A stretch of DNA of 64,000 nucleotides from Chitinophaga horti (GTDB taxonomy: Bacteria > Bacteroidota > Bacteroidia > Chitinophagales > Chitinophagaceae), in assembly GCF_022867795.2 (NCBI RefSeq), contig NZ_CP107006.1:1054001-1118000 (forward strand), given 5' to 3'. Below are positions 17,950-26,485 of the stretch, piece after piece. The notes beneath the pieces were generated by a model. It saw only the letters and a program-made list of their open reading frames with translations, made no database searches and was not told the origin of the DNA. A program made the position numbers and the translations under genes. The number at the start of each line of letters is the position of its first letter. Positions within the stretch are counted from its first letter, which is position 1.

Positions 17950-18136
17950 AGTCGAATCATCTGATCCCCCTAATTTACTAAAAGCTTTCAAATAAAGCGG
18001 CGCACGTTACGCAATATTCCAAGGTATTTTGCTAACTTAGTTTTCATATAATCCCCCAAAAATCATGTAAAGACATATTCCCGTTTGTCATACTATTTCA
18101 TAACCTCAAATCTCCTGTCATCTAAATTCTCAACAG

Positions 18137-21100
18137 ATGAAAGTTACCAGTATCGTCGTAAAAGGTTACGATCAAACCAATACATCTACCGCCACGCCGT
18201 CGGGTGAATTGCTTACCCTCAAAAAATCGATCGCCGTCAGCGGACCTATGCGCGGTGTGGCCTCGCAACAACAAGTACCGCTCGATCCGGATGATGTGGT
18301 GGAGCTGATCTTCGAAGATGAAACCACGTGGATCTGCGGGCCGGATACACTCGACGAGGTATTCCCGGAAGTGGCCCTCCAGGCACGTGGCACCAGCAGC
18401 GAAATGTTCGAACTGCCGGTCGGCATCAGTGCGCCGGGGGCAGAACGCGGCCTGTTCGGCAAGGTGCTCATCAAACTGGTGAACGTGTTCTCCAAAAAGA
18501 AGGTGACGGTAGTGGTGAAAGACCTCGCAGCCGACCTGGAACGTAAGCAGCTGGAGAATTTCAGCGGCCTTTACCGCCTCGACGATGAGTTTAAGTTCCT
18601 GCCTTTCGAACAGGCGAATCCCGATAAGCCTTACTTCATTTTCCTGCACGGCACGGCGTCTTCCACCAAACGATCCTTCGGCGACCTGCAGGGCACGGAG
18701 GTATGGGCACACCTGCGGCAAACCTATGGCGATAACCTGCTGGCCTTTCAGCACGAATCGCTCACGAAAAGCCCGTTGCTGAATGCGTTGCAATTGGTAC
18801 AGGCATTACCGCAACGCGCTACGCTGCATCTCATGAGCCAGTCGCGCGGCGGGTTGATCGGCGACATCCTTTGCCGCTTCTGTACCACAGACGATCACGC
18901 ACGCGGCTTCACCGAGCAGAACCTGCAGCGCCTGCGCGATGAGAACGATCGTAACCACGACCTGCAAATGATCGCGGCGCTGCAAATGGAATTGTCGAAC
19001 AAACAGATCACCGTAGAAAAGTTCATCAGGTCCGCCTGCCCGGCCGACGGCACTACGCTGGCCTCCAGGCGGCTGGATAATGTGCTGAACATGTTGTTCA
19101 ATATTGTCGGCATCGGTACGGCCTGGGCGGGCAGCCCGGTGTACCTAGCGTTTAAGGGGCTCATCTCGAATGTGATCAGTGCAAAGAATGATGTGAATAC
19201 TTTGCCCGGACTCGAAGCCATGAACCGGCAGTCGCCCTTCATCGAGGTGCTGAACCACCCGGTGAGTGGAGTAGTGGTGGATACACCGCTCACGATCATC
19301 GCTGGTAACTGTAAGGCGAAGTTCAACCTGAAAGCCTTACTGGTGATCGCGAGTAAGTTGTTTTTCCTGAAGAAGAACGACCTGATCGTGGATACGGAAA
19401 GTATGTACAAAACACCCGTGCGCAGTGGCTTGGTGCAGGTGTTCTTCGATGAAGGTACCGACGTAGACCACTTCAGCTATTTTAAGAACGACCGTACCCG
19501 GCAGAAGTTGCTGATGGCCTTACAGGCACAACCGAACGTGGCCCTGGATGGCTTCGCGTTACGCGGTCAGACCGCCCTGGCGGCCGAAGAGCGTAATGCA
19601 GCGCTGGGCCTCGAAGGCGGGCAAGTATACAAAGACAAAGTATCCGGCAGCCGGCCTATTGCGGTGATCCTGCCGGGCATTATGGGTACCAATCTTTCGC
19701 AGGATGATATTTTGATCTGGATCAACTACTTCGGTATGGTATCCGGACAACTGAAGCGGCTGAATATAAAAGGCGAAAACATCAAAGCACATTCGCTGGT
19801 GCGCACGTCGTACCTCGACCTGGCCAGGCAGCTGGAGAAGCAGTACGATGTGGTGACCTTCGCGTTTGACTGGCGTTTGCAGCTGAACGAATCGGCGAGC
19901 CTGTTCAATGACAAGATCAATGAGTTGCTGAAATACAGGCAGCCGATCAAACTGGTGGCGCACTCGATGGGTGGTGTGCTGGTGCGCGACTTCATTATCA
20001 GCTTCCCGGATACGTGGCGGGAGCTGAATGCTTCCGCAGGGTTCCGGCTGTTGTTCCTGGGAGCGCCGCTGGGCGGATCGTTCCGCATACCGGCGGTGTT
20101 GTTCGGGGAAGATGCGATTATCGAGAAACTGAACAAGGTAGATATCTTCCACTCGAAGAAACAACTGCTGAAAGTGTTTGCGCAACTGCCGGGCATCCTC
20201 AGCCTGCTGCCGCTGAACACCGACAGCGATAACGATTTCGAACAGGAGTCGGTGTGGGAAGAGATGCGTGCGGCGTATGGCGATAAAGAGTGGCCTATCC
20301 CGTCGGCGGCCGACCGTAAAGTGTTTGCAGCCTACCGCAATTACATCAATGAGCAGATGCCGCTGATCGACTTTACTAATGCCGTGTACATCGCGGGTAA
20401 GGACAAAGCCACGCCCAGCGGCTACCGCATCGACGATACGAGCAAAGGTAAACGCCTGGTGTTCCTCAGTACCGCCGAAGGTGACCAGAGCGTAACCTGG
20501 GACAGCGGCATCCCTAAAAAAATGGTGGAAGCCAATACCGTGTATTATGCGAACGTGACCCACGGTGGCCTGTCCTGCGATAAAAGCATTTTCCGTGCGA
20601 TCGAGGATATTCTAAGTACGGGCGTTACGAACCTGTTAAGCCGCAACCGGCCTATTGTGCGCGGCGATGAGAAAGTGTTTCGCATGCCAGACCGTTACGA
20701 CTTTGACCTGTCACCGACAGGCATCATGAATACCCTCATGGGCATCGAGAAAGAAGAAACGACGCAGCTGGTGCAGGTGCCGGTGGAAGTTACCGTATCG
20801 AAAGGCGATCTGCGATATGCTTCATTCCCGCTGCTGGCAGGCCACTTCCAGGGAGATGGCATCCTGTATGCCGAGGAAGCTGTGAATGCGAACCTGAAAG
20901 GTGCGCTCACACAACGGCATGCATTGGGTTTATACCCGGGTAAGATCGGAAGCAGTGAAATTGTGATCACTTCTGAGCAGAGCTTTAAAGGCGCTATTAT
21001 CGTGGGCTTGGGAGAGATGAATAAACTCACGGCCTATCAACTGGCGCAAACCGTGGAACAGGCCGTGTCGCGCTATTTGCTGGACCTGAACACACGCGGG

Positions 21101-23518
21101 CCGCAGGGGAGTAGTCCGGCCCAGAAGCTGAAGCAAGTGGGTTTGTCCTCATTGGTGATTGGATGTGGGTACGGGGGGCTGTCCGTACAGGAGTCCGTGA
21201 AAGCCATCCTTCGTGGCGTGGCCAATGCCAACGCGAAGATCAGCCGCCTGTACGAAGGTGATGCCCGACTGATAGAACATTTCGAGTTCGTGGAGCAGTA
21301 TGAAGACAGGGCGCTGAGTACCTACTACGCCGTGCGGAATGTGCAGAACGACAACGACCGTCTGGTGAACATCAACCTGTCCGAACAAAAAGTACAGCTG
21401 AAGCCTGGTTACATGCAACGTATCGCGGCCGATCCGTCTTCCGGCTGGTGGACGCGCATCACCGTAGCGCTAAAAGAACACCTGGTCGAAAGCGCAACCA
21501 TCCGCAGTCTGCAGTTCACCGTAGCCACCGATGGCTCGCGGCAGGAGCAGCGCTTCCTGCTTACGACAAGGCAGATTATTGAACAGCTGGTAGACGAGAT
21601 TTCTGAAAACAATAACTGGACGCCATCGCTGGCCAAGTCGATATTCGAACTGCTGATCCCGAACGACTTTAAAGAGCTGCTGAAAAAGCAGGGCCACATC
21701 ATGTGGATCCTCGATAAAACAACCGCAGCTTATCCATGGGAGCTGTTGCAGGACAGCGTAGCGAATGCACAACCGCTCTGCGTAAACGGCGGCATGGTGC
21801 GGCAACTGGCCACACAGGATTCCGAGACGCGCATCACCGCGGTGACCAACAACCAGGCCCTGGTAATCGGCGACCCGGACTTACGCGGCTTCGTGGCACA
21901 ACTACGCGGCGCGCAGGAAGAAGGACGCATGGTGGCCGAGCAGCTCGTCAACAATGGGTATGAAGTAAAAGACCTGATCAACAGCTCGGCCTCTGCGATC
22001 ATTGAAGCTATGTTCAGCAGCGAGTACAAAATCATTCACCTCGCAGGCCACGGTGTGTTTAACGAAGATCCTGGCCAGGGATCAGGTATGCTCATCGGGT
22101 ATGATACCTACCTCTCCACCCGCGAGGTCGGACAAATGAGCGCCGCACCGGAACTGGTGTTTGTGAACTGTTGTTACCTGGGTAAAACAGATGCCGCTAC
22201 CGAGGAGTTGTTCCGCTACCGTTACAAACTGGCTGCCAACATTGGTACACAGTTGATCGAGAACGGTGTGAAAGCAGTCATCGTAGCCGGTTGGGCGGTA
22301 GATGATGCGGCGGCGCTGAAGTTTACGGAGATATTCTACAACCGCATGTTCGAAGGGCAAACGTTCGGCGATGCGATACGGGCGGCGCGCAGTAAGGTGT
22401 TCGAAGAGTTCGGGCATACCAATACCTGGGGCGCTTACCAATGTTATGGTGATCCGTTCTACCGCATCCTTACGAGTCACGAAGCGTTTACACATGCACC
22501 GCTTTCCTTTGCTATCCCGGAAGAAGCAGTGGTGGCATTATCGAACCTTGCCAATAGCCTGGAGACCGGTATCGCCAACGCAGAAAAGGTAAAAGCAGAA
22601 ATGTTGCAGATCGATACAGCGGTAGATGCGGCAGATGTTCGTACCGCAGAAATCACCGAAAGGGAAGCGTTTATTTACAGTGAGTTGATGGAATACGAAG
22701 CGGCGATCGCCAAGTATGATATGTTGGTGAAGATGGAGGATACTTCGTTCTCCGTCGCTGCCATGGAGCGTTACAGCCGGGTGCGTATACAAAAATGCAT
22801 CTATGATCACGCCGAGTCGGCAGGGGACGCGAAGGACGCGTTACGTATATTGGACGAAGTGACGGAAGACTTATCGGGCCTGCTGCGTTTAGGCGCTACG
22901 GTGGAACGGTATTTACTCCTGGGTACGGCCACCCGCTTTAAGGCGATGCTGAAGGGCGGGCAGTCCGAACGCGTGCAGGCGGCTAAACTACGGTTGTATG
23001 AAGATGCAGCTTACTACTATTACAAGGCCTGGTCCTTACACAACAATGCGAATGCAGAAGCAGCCATCGTGCCATTGGTGGAAATGGAACTGCTGCTGCA
23101 AATGCTGACAGGCAGCCGTAAATGGGGAGCCGAAGTAGAAGGCCGGCACGGGCAACAGAAGGAAGTGTATTACGTACCGGGGCTGGAGGTGATACAGGAA
23201 TCGCTGAAAAGCCGCCTGTCCACACTGGAAAACCTGCCAGCATACAAACGCACCGCCGACCACCCAATATTGCTGGCAGACATCGACCTGTGCTGGTACG
23301 TGTTGTCGCCCACCGGTGGCAGTGAGGCGGCGTATACGAAAATGCTCGAGGCTTACACGCGTTGCTGGGCACAGCGCATCCGCAAGAGTAATGCTTATGT
23401 GATAAGGCCGCACCTGCGGTTTTTGTTAGATGCGTTGTCGGTAACGAAGAAAACCGCCGCCGTGAAGTGGCGTAAGCAGCTCACGGAGATGGTAGAGAAG
23501 CTGGAAAAGTTAGCGTAA
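18137..23518 (+). CDS. Giant CHAT-protease/alpha-beta-hydrolase fusion protein
   Basis: A 1793-residue soluble protein with no signal peptide. Visible parts in order: unknown N-terminus (1-160); a first alpha/beta-hydrolase with oxyanion segment FLHGTASS (169-176) and nucleophile elbow SQSRG around Ser236; a second, lipase/LCAT-like hydrolase with PGIMGTNL (513-520) and AHSMGG, nucleophile Ser610; a region at about 890-1110 that recalls the macro-like N-domain of M17 aminopeptidases; a CHAT caspase-like domain at about 1240-1480 with His1305 in LAGHG and Cys1346 in VNCCYLG; and a helical, possibly TPR-like tail. CHAT domains are cysteine proteases used in cell-death and defence pathways. The combination suggests a protease-lipase effector or switch; function is inferred. 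Confidence 0.85.
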   Translation: MKVTSIVVKGYDQTNTSTATPSGELLTLKKSIAVSGPMRGVASQQQVPLDPDDVVELIFEDETTWICGPDTLDEVFPEVALQARGTSSEMFELPVGISAPGAERGLFGKVLIKLVNVFSKKKVTVVVKDLAADLERKQLENFSGLYRLDDEFKFLPFEQANPDKPYFIFLHGTASSTKRSFGDLQGTEVWAHLRQTYGDNLLAFQHESLTKSPLLNALQLVQALPQRATLHLMSQSRGGLIGDILCRFCTTDDHARGFTEQNLQRLRDENDRNHDLQMIAALQMELSNKQITVEKFIRSACPADGTTLASRRLDNVLNMLFNIVGIGTAWAGSPVYLAFKGLISNVISAKNDVNTLPGLEAMNRQSPFIEVLNHPVSGVVVDTPLTIIAGNCKAKFNLKALLVIASKLFFLKKNDLIVDTESMYKTPVRSGLVQVFFDEGTDVDHFSYFKNDRTRQKLLMALQAQPNVALDGFALRGQTALAAEERNAALGLEGGQVYKDKVSGSRPIAVILPGIMGTNLSQDDILIWINYFGMVSGQLKRLNIKGENIKAHSLVRTSYLDLARQLEKQYDVVTFAFDWRLQLNESASLFNDKINELLKYRQPIKLVAHSMGGVLVRDFIISFPDTWRELNASAGFRLLFLGAPLGGSFRIPAVLFGEDAIIEKLNKVDIFHSKKQLLKVFAQLPGILSLLPLNTDSDNDFEQESVWEEMRAAYGDKEWPIPSAADRKVFAAYRNYINEQMPLIDFTNAVYIAGKDKATPSGYRIDDTSKGKRLVFLSTAEGDQSVTWDSGIPKKMVEANTVYYANVTHGGLSCDKSIFRAIEDILSTGVTNLLSRNRPIVRGDEKVFRMPDRYDFDLSPTGIMNTLMGIEKEETTQLVQVPVEVTVSKGDLRYASFPLLAGHFQGDGILYAEEAVNANLKGALTQRHALGLYPGKIGSSEIVITSEQSFKGAIIVGLGEMNKLTAYQLAQTVEQAVSRYLLDLNTRGPQGSSPAQKLKQVGLSSLVIGCGYGGLSVQESVKAILRGVANANAKISRLYEGDARLIEHFEFVEQYEDRALSTYYAVRNVQNDNDRLVNINLSEQKVQLKPGYMQRIAADPSSGWWTRITVALKEHLVESATIRSLQFTVATDGSRQEQRFLLTTRQIIEQLVDEISENNNWTPSLAKSIFELLIPNDFKELLKKQGHIMWILDKTTAAYPWELLQDSVANAQPLCVNGGMVRQLATQDSETRITAVTNNQALVIGDPDLRGFVAQLRGAQEEGRMVAEQLVNNGYEVKDLINSSASAIIEAMFSSEYKIIHLAGHGVFNEDPGQGSGMLIGYDTYLSTREVGQMSAAPELVFVNCCYLGKTDAATEELFRYRYKLAANIGTQLIENGVKAVIVAGWAVDDAAALKFTEIFYNRMFEGQTFGDAIRAARSKVFEEFGHTNTWGAYQCYGDPFYRILTSHEAFTHAPLSFAIPEEAVVALSNLANSLETGIANAEKVKAEMLQIDTAVDAADVRTAEITEREAFIYSELMEYEAAIAKYDMLVKMEDTSFSVAAMERYSRVRIQKCIYDHAESAGDAKDALRILDEVTEDLSGLLRLGATVERYLLLGTATRFKAMLKGGQSERVQAAKLRLYEDAAYYYYKAWSLHNNANAEAAIVPLVEMELLLQMLTGSRKWGAEVEGRHGQQKEVYYVPGLEVIQESLKSRLSTLENLPAYKRTADHPILLADIDLCWYVLSPTGGSEAAYTKMLEAYTRCWAQRIRKSNAYVIRPHLRFLLDALSVTKKTAAVKWRKQLTEMVEKLEKLA

Positions 23519-23525
23519 ATAAAAA

Positions 23526-23632
23526 GCGGCTGTCTCAAAAATAGTTTGATGGTCATGAGATTCGCGTAAACGAAAAATCTCTCCCTCAGGTACCCGAATA
23601 AAACGGATACGAATTACTTTTGAGACAGCCGC
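23526..23632. mobile_element. 107-bp element with 15-bp terminal inverted repeats (MITE-like)
   Basis: GCGGCTGTCTCAAAA at 23526-23540 is matched exactly in reverse complement at 23618-23632. Inverted ends containing GGCTGTCTCAAAA are typical of some Bacteroidetes insertion sequences. The 77-bp interior codes for nothing and no clear target duplication is visible. It begins 7 bases after the CHAT gene stop and may also act as a long transcription-stopping hairpin. Confidence 0.55.
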
Positions 23633-23674
23633 ATCTCTTTAAGTTTCGGGATGCCTTTAACGGCGATAAGAGGT

Positions 23675-24034
23675 TTATTGCTGCTGTTTCGCCACGATCT
23701 TATGCACCACCTCCAGTCGTTCGCGCACGCCTGGCGAATACCTGCCGCTCCAGTCGCCGATAGCGAGTATAACAGGCAGCAGGTCCAGGCCCTTTTGCGT
23801 AAGGTTGTACACTACCCGCTGGCGGTGTTCCGGGTCTTTTCCTTTCTGGATGATTTTCTCCGCTTCCAGCATAGCGAGTCGGTCTGTAAGAATGTTAGTG
23901 GAAATGCCTTCTTCCGAAGATAATATCTCGTTAAAATGCCGTTTACCGAATAACAGCAGGTCGCGCACGATCAGCAGGGTCCACTTGTCCCCGAATATTT
24001 CCAGTCCGAAATTTAACGGACAGGCAGACCGCAT
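23675..24034 (-). CDS. HxlR-family transcriptional regulator
   Basis: A 119-residue winged-helix protein with the full HxlR pattern: CPLNFGLEIFGDKWTLLIVRDL, then FNEILSSEEGISTNILTDRLAMLE, and the wing DPEHRQRVVYNLTQKG. The Cys near the N-terminus (CPL) is the residue that senses oxidants or electrophiles in several family members. The ATG at 24034 puts this Cys at position 5; a GTG at 24052 would add six residues and cannot be excluded. It is divergent from the FabF-type gene, and two matching operator-like sites lie between them. Confidence 0.9.
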   Translation of the reverse strand: MRSACPLNFGLEIFGDKWTLLIVRDLLLFGKRHFNEILSSEEGISTNILTDRLAMLEAEKIIQKGKDPEHRQRVVYNLTQKGLDLLPVILAIGDWSGRYSPGVRERLEVVHKIVAKQQQ

Positions 24035-24053
24035 ATCTTTTACTTTTTTCACT

Positions 24054-24112
24054 ACTTGCAAATATAGAGTGGTTTTTCGTTACATTTGCAGTTCACTTGC
24101 AAAATACAAGTG
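24054..24112 (+). promoter_or_regulatory. Promoter of the fabF-type gene with two HxlR-like operators
   Basis: Site 1, ACTTGCAAATATAGAGT (24054-24070), and site 2, ACTTGCAAAATACAAGT (24095-24111), share the same left half. Site 2 lies within a palindrome CACTTG-N7-CAAGTG. Between them TACATTTG (24081-24088) fits the -7 consensus, with TTG at 24056-24058 as a possible -33. Site 1 would cover the -33 and site 2 the start of transcription. Confidence 0.6.
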
Positions 24113-24126
24113 GTAAATCTTCTATC

Positions 24127-25374
24127 ATGAAAAGAGTAGTGATAACAGGGATGGGTGCCCTTACACCCATCGGCAACGATGTAGCCTCGTTTTGGGACAG
24201 CCTGGTGGCTGGTAAAAGCGGGGCTGCAACCATTACCCGATTTAATGCTTCCGCATTCCGCACCCAGATTGCCTGCGAGCTGAAAGGCTTTTCGCCCGAA
24301 GGCATCCTGGACCGCAACGAGATCAAACGTACCGACCTCTTTACCCAATATGCACTGGTAGCGGCCGATCAGGCCATGAAGGACGCTAACCTCGACATTG
24401 CTGCCATGGATCCTTTCGATATCGGCGTGATATGGGGCTCGGGCCAGGGTGGCATGCAAACCTTTGAGGAACAGGTGAAAGAATATGTGCAGGGCGACTT
24501 CGTACCGCGCTTCAGCCCGTTCTTTGTACCCAAGCTGATCGCCAACATGGCTTCCGGCATGATCTCGATGAAGTATGGCCTCATGGGCATCAATTATACC
24601 ACCGTATCGGCTTGTTCAACGTCTAACACCGCTATCATGGATGCACTCAACTATATCCGTTTGGGTAAGGCGAAAGTGATCGTGACCGGCGGTTCCGAAG
24701 CACCCATCACCGAAGCTTCCATTGGCGGCTTCTGTGCCATGAAAGCGATGTCGACCCGCAACGACGATCCCACCTCCGCCTGCCGGCCTTTCGATGCCGA
24801 CCGCGACGGGTTCGTCATGGGAGAGGGCGCCGGCGCATTGGTGCTGGAAGAATACGAACATGCGAAAGCCAGGGGCGCTAAGATCTACGCAGAAGTAGCC
24901 GGCGCATCCATGACTGCCGACGCATATCATATGACGGCCACGCATCCCGAAGGACTCGGTGCTGCCAAAGCCATGGAGTTCGCACTGAAAGATGCAGATC
25001 TCAAGCCGACCGATGTTCAGTACCTGAATGCACATGCTACTTCTACACCAGTGGGTGATTTGAGCGAAATCAAAGCGATTACAAGGCTGTTTGGCGACGC
25101 GCCTACTCACCTGCAGATAAGTGCCACCAAGTCAATGACTGGTCACCTTTTGGGTGCCGCCGGCGCCATCGAAGCGATTGCCAGCGTGATGGCCATCCGT
25201 CACTCTATTATACCGCCTACCATTAACGTACACACGCCTGATCCCGCTTTGCCGGCAGGGCTGAACATCGTGATCAACAAGGCGGTAGAGGCTAAAGTGG
25301 ATGTAGCGATGAGCGATACCTTCGGGTTCGGTGGCCACAATGGTATCGTGGTATTTAAAAAGTTTAACGGCTAA
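24127..25374 (+). CDS. fabF: Beta-ketoacyl-ACP synthase II
   Basis: A 415-residue thiolase-fold condensing enzyme. The catalytic triad is intact and falls at the same numbers as in E. coli FabF: Cys163 in VSACSTSN, His303 in NAHATSTPVGD and His340 in MTGHLLGAAG. FabF condenses malonyl-ACP with acyl-ACP during fatty-acid elongation. The Cys environment is SACSTS rather than the usual ACATG-type, and no acyl carrier protein gene is adjacent, so this may be a second copy with a special role. It has its own promoter region shared with a divergent HxlR regulator, which is unusual for a housekeeping fabF. Confidence 0.9.
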   Translation: MKRVVITGMGALTPIGNDVASFWDSLVAGKSGAATITRFNASAFRTQIACELKGFSPEGILDRNEIKRTDLFTQYALVAADQAMKDANLDIAAMDPFDIGVIWGSGQGGMQTFEEQVKEYVQGDFVPRFSPFFVPKLIANMASGMISMKYGLMGINYTTVSACSTSNTAIMDALNYIRLGKAKVIVTGGSEAPITEASIGGFCAMKAMSTRNDDPTSACRPFDADRDGFVMGEGAGALVLEEYEHAKARGAKIYAEVAGASMTADAYHMTATHPEGLGAAKAMEFALKDADLKPTDVQYLNAHATSTPVGDLSEIKAITRLFGDAPTHLQISATKSMTGHLLGAAGAIEAIASVMAIRHSIIPPTINVHTPDPALPAGLNIVINKAVEAKVDVAMSDTFGFGGHNGIVVFKKFNG

Positions 25375-25386
25375 GCGCTATTTTTG
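25354..25386 (+). promoter_or_regulatory. Possible promoter of the DUF2490 gene
   Basis: TTTA at 25354-25357, 21 bases, then TATTTTTG at 25379-25386, which fits TAnnTTTG. It overlaps the end of the fabF gene; transcription would start about 15 bases before the DUF2490 ATG. Confidence 0.45.
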
Positions 25387-25407
25387 CGAATTAACAAAAG
25401 CAGCGTT

Positions 25408-26193
25408 ATGAAGAAGATCATATCAGGATGTAAATACGCCATCGCTTCGCTGGTCGCGGTGTTTGCCGGTGAAGACGCGCAGGCGCAGACCAGGCTCACC
25501 ACGCATAGTACGATCGGGTGGTACAATACCTTTCACACCGTAAAGGTGAACGATAAATGGTCGGTGTTGGGCGAATACCAGTGGCGTCGCACACACCTGG
25601 TCAAAAACTGGCAGCAGAGTTTATTCCGGGTAGGCGTGCAGCGCAACCTCACGAAAGACATCAGCGTGCTGGCCGGTTATGGCTGGATCGAAACGTTCCC
25701 TTATGGTGATTATCCGCCTGCCGCGGCGCAGCCGTTCCCGGAGCACCGTATTTATGAGCAGCTGGTGATCAATGATGTACATGGGCGTGTGGCGTTTAAT
25801 CACCGCTTCCGGTACGAGCAGCGCTGGCTGGGTTTACTTGATGCCTCGGTGCCTGCGGAAGATAAACGCGAAATCACGGACTGGCAGTTCCTGCAAAGGG
25901 TGCGTTACCAGTTCCGCACACAAATTGCGCTGAATAACCCGACGATGACGGATAATACGATCTACGCCAGCGTGTACGATGAGTTGTTCATCGGTTTCGG
26001 CGGACAAATACTCAACAACATCTTTGACCAGAACCGTGTAGGCATCATGGCAGGTTACCGCCTCAACAAACGCTTCAGCGTGGAGGCCGGCTTCCTTAGC
26101 CAGATCGTGCAGCAGGCCCGCCCGGTAAGCGGATCAGACGTTTACCAGCATAACAACGGGTTTATACTCAATACGATATTCAACTGGAATTAA
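25408..26193 (+). CDS. DUF2490 outer-membrane protein
   Basis: A 261-residue protein with a signal peptide ending in EDAQAQ. The mature part consists of alternating amphipathic strands (SVLGEYQWRRTHLVKNWQQSLFRVG, FNHRFRYEQRWLG, FLQRVRYQFRTQIAL) and ends in FNWN, consistent with a small outer-membrane barrel of the DUF2490 family, whose function is not known. The start is the ATG at 25408. It is transcribed in the same direction as the fabF gene 33 bases upstream but has its own candidate promoter, and it is followed by a strong terminator. Confidence 0.82.
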   Translation: MKKIISGCKYAIASLVAVFAGEDAQAQTRLTTHSTIGWYNTFHTVKVNDKWSVLGEYQWRRTHLVKNWQQSLFRVGVQRNLTKDISVLAGYGWIETFPYGDYPPAAAQPFPEHRIYEQLVINDVHGRVAFNHRFRYEQRWLGLLDASVPAEDKREITDWQFLQRVRYQFRTQIALNNPTMTDNTIYASVYDELFIGFGGQILNNIFDQNRVGIMAGYRLNKRFSVEAGFLSQIVQQARPVSGSDVYQHNNGFILNTIFNWN

Positions 26194-26200
26194 TCCTAAA

Positions 26201-26231
26201 GGCCGGTGCCACATACGCACCGGCCTTTTTT
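26201..26231 (+). terminator. Intrinsic terminator of the DUF2490 gene
   Basis: A perfect 9-bp GC-rich stem (26201-26209 with 26217-26225) followed by six T residues, 7 bases after the stop codon. Confidence 0.92.
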
Positions 26232-26340
26232 GTCCCTCCATCTTTGTGCTTCGTCACATTTGCCGCAGCGGCGCTGATACTAAGGTTATACTTGCATTCT
26301 CAAGCCATTCTTTTACCCACTTTGGTAACCCTTTTCAGCC

Positions 26341-26360
26341 GCCGTTGTGTCACTCACTTC
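26341..26360 (+). repeat. Interspersed 20-bp motif, copy 3
   Basis: GCCGTTGTGTCACTCACTTC, identical to the minus-strand copy at 17091-17110. Here it forms the loop side of a hairpin, flanked by CAGCCGCCG and CGGCGGCTG. Confidence 0.7.
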
Positions 26361-26438
26361 GGCGGCTGTTTTCGCTATTCGTCAAATTAAAATAGGGTTA
26401 AAATCGCCTCCTGTGCAGGAAGTAAGTGCCTGTTCGTT

Positions 26439-26446
26439 TATATTTG
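26439..26446 (+). promoter_or_regulatory. -7 element upstream of the MFS transporter gene
   Basis: TATATTTG fits TAnnTTTG, 39 bases before the ATG. A -33 element is not clear. Confidence 0.45.
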
Positions 26447-26485
26447 TCCCTTTCCCCGTTAAACATTCATTGCGCAGCTATTTAC

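Noticed and set aside
19559..20563. A 334-codon open frame on the minus strand inside the giant CHAT gene
   Set aside because: It lies fully opposite a well-supported coding sequence, is rich in His/Arg/Gln as expected for a shadow frame, and shows no domain.
24097..24126. Earlier in-frame start of the fabF-type gene
   Set aside because: It would begin within the operator, and the ATG at 24127 puts the catalytic residues at the standard FabF numbering.
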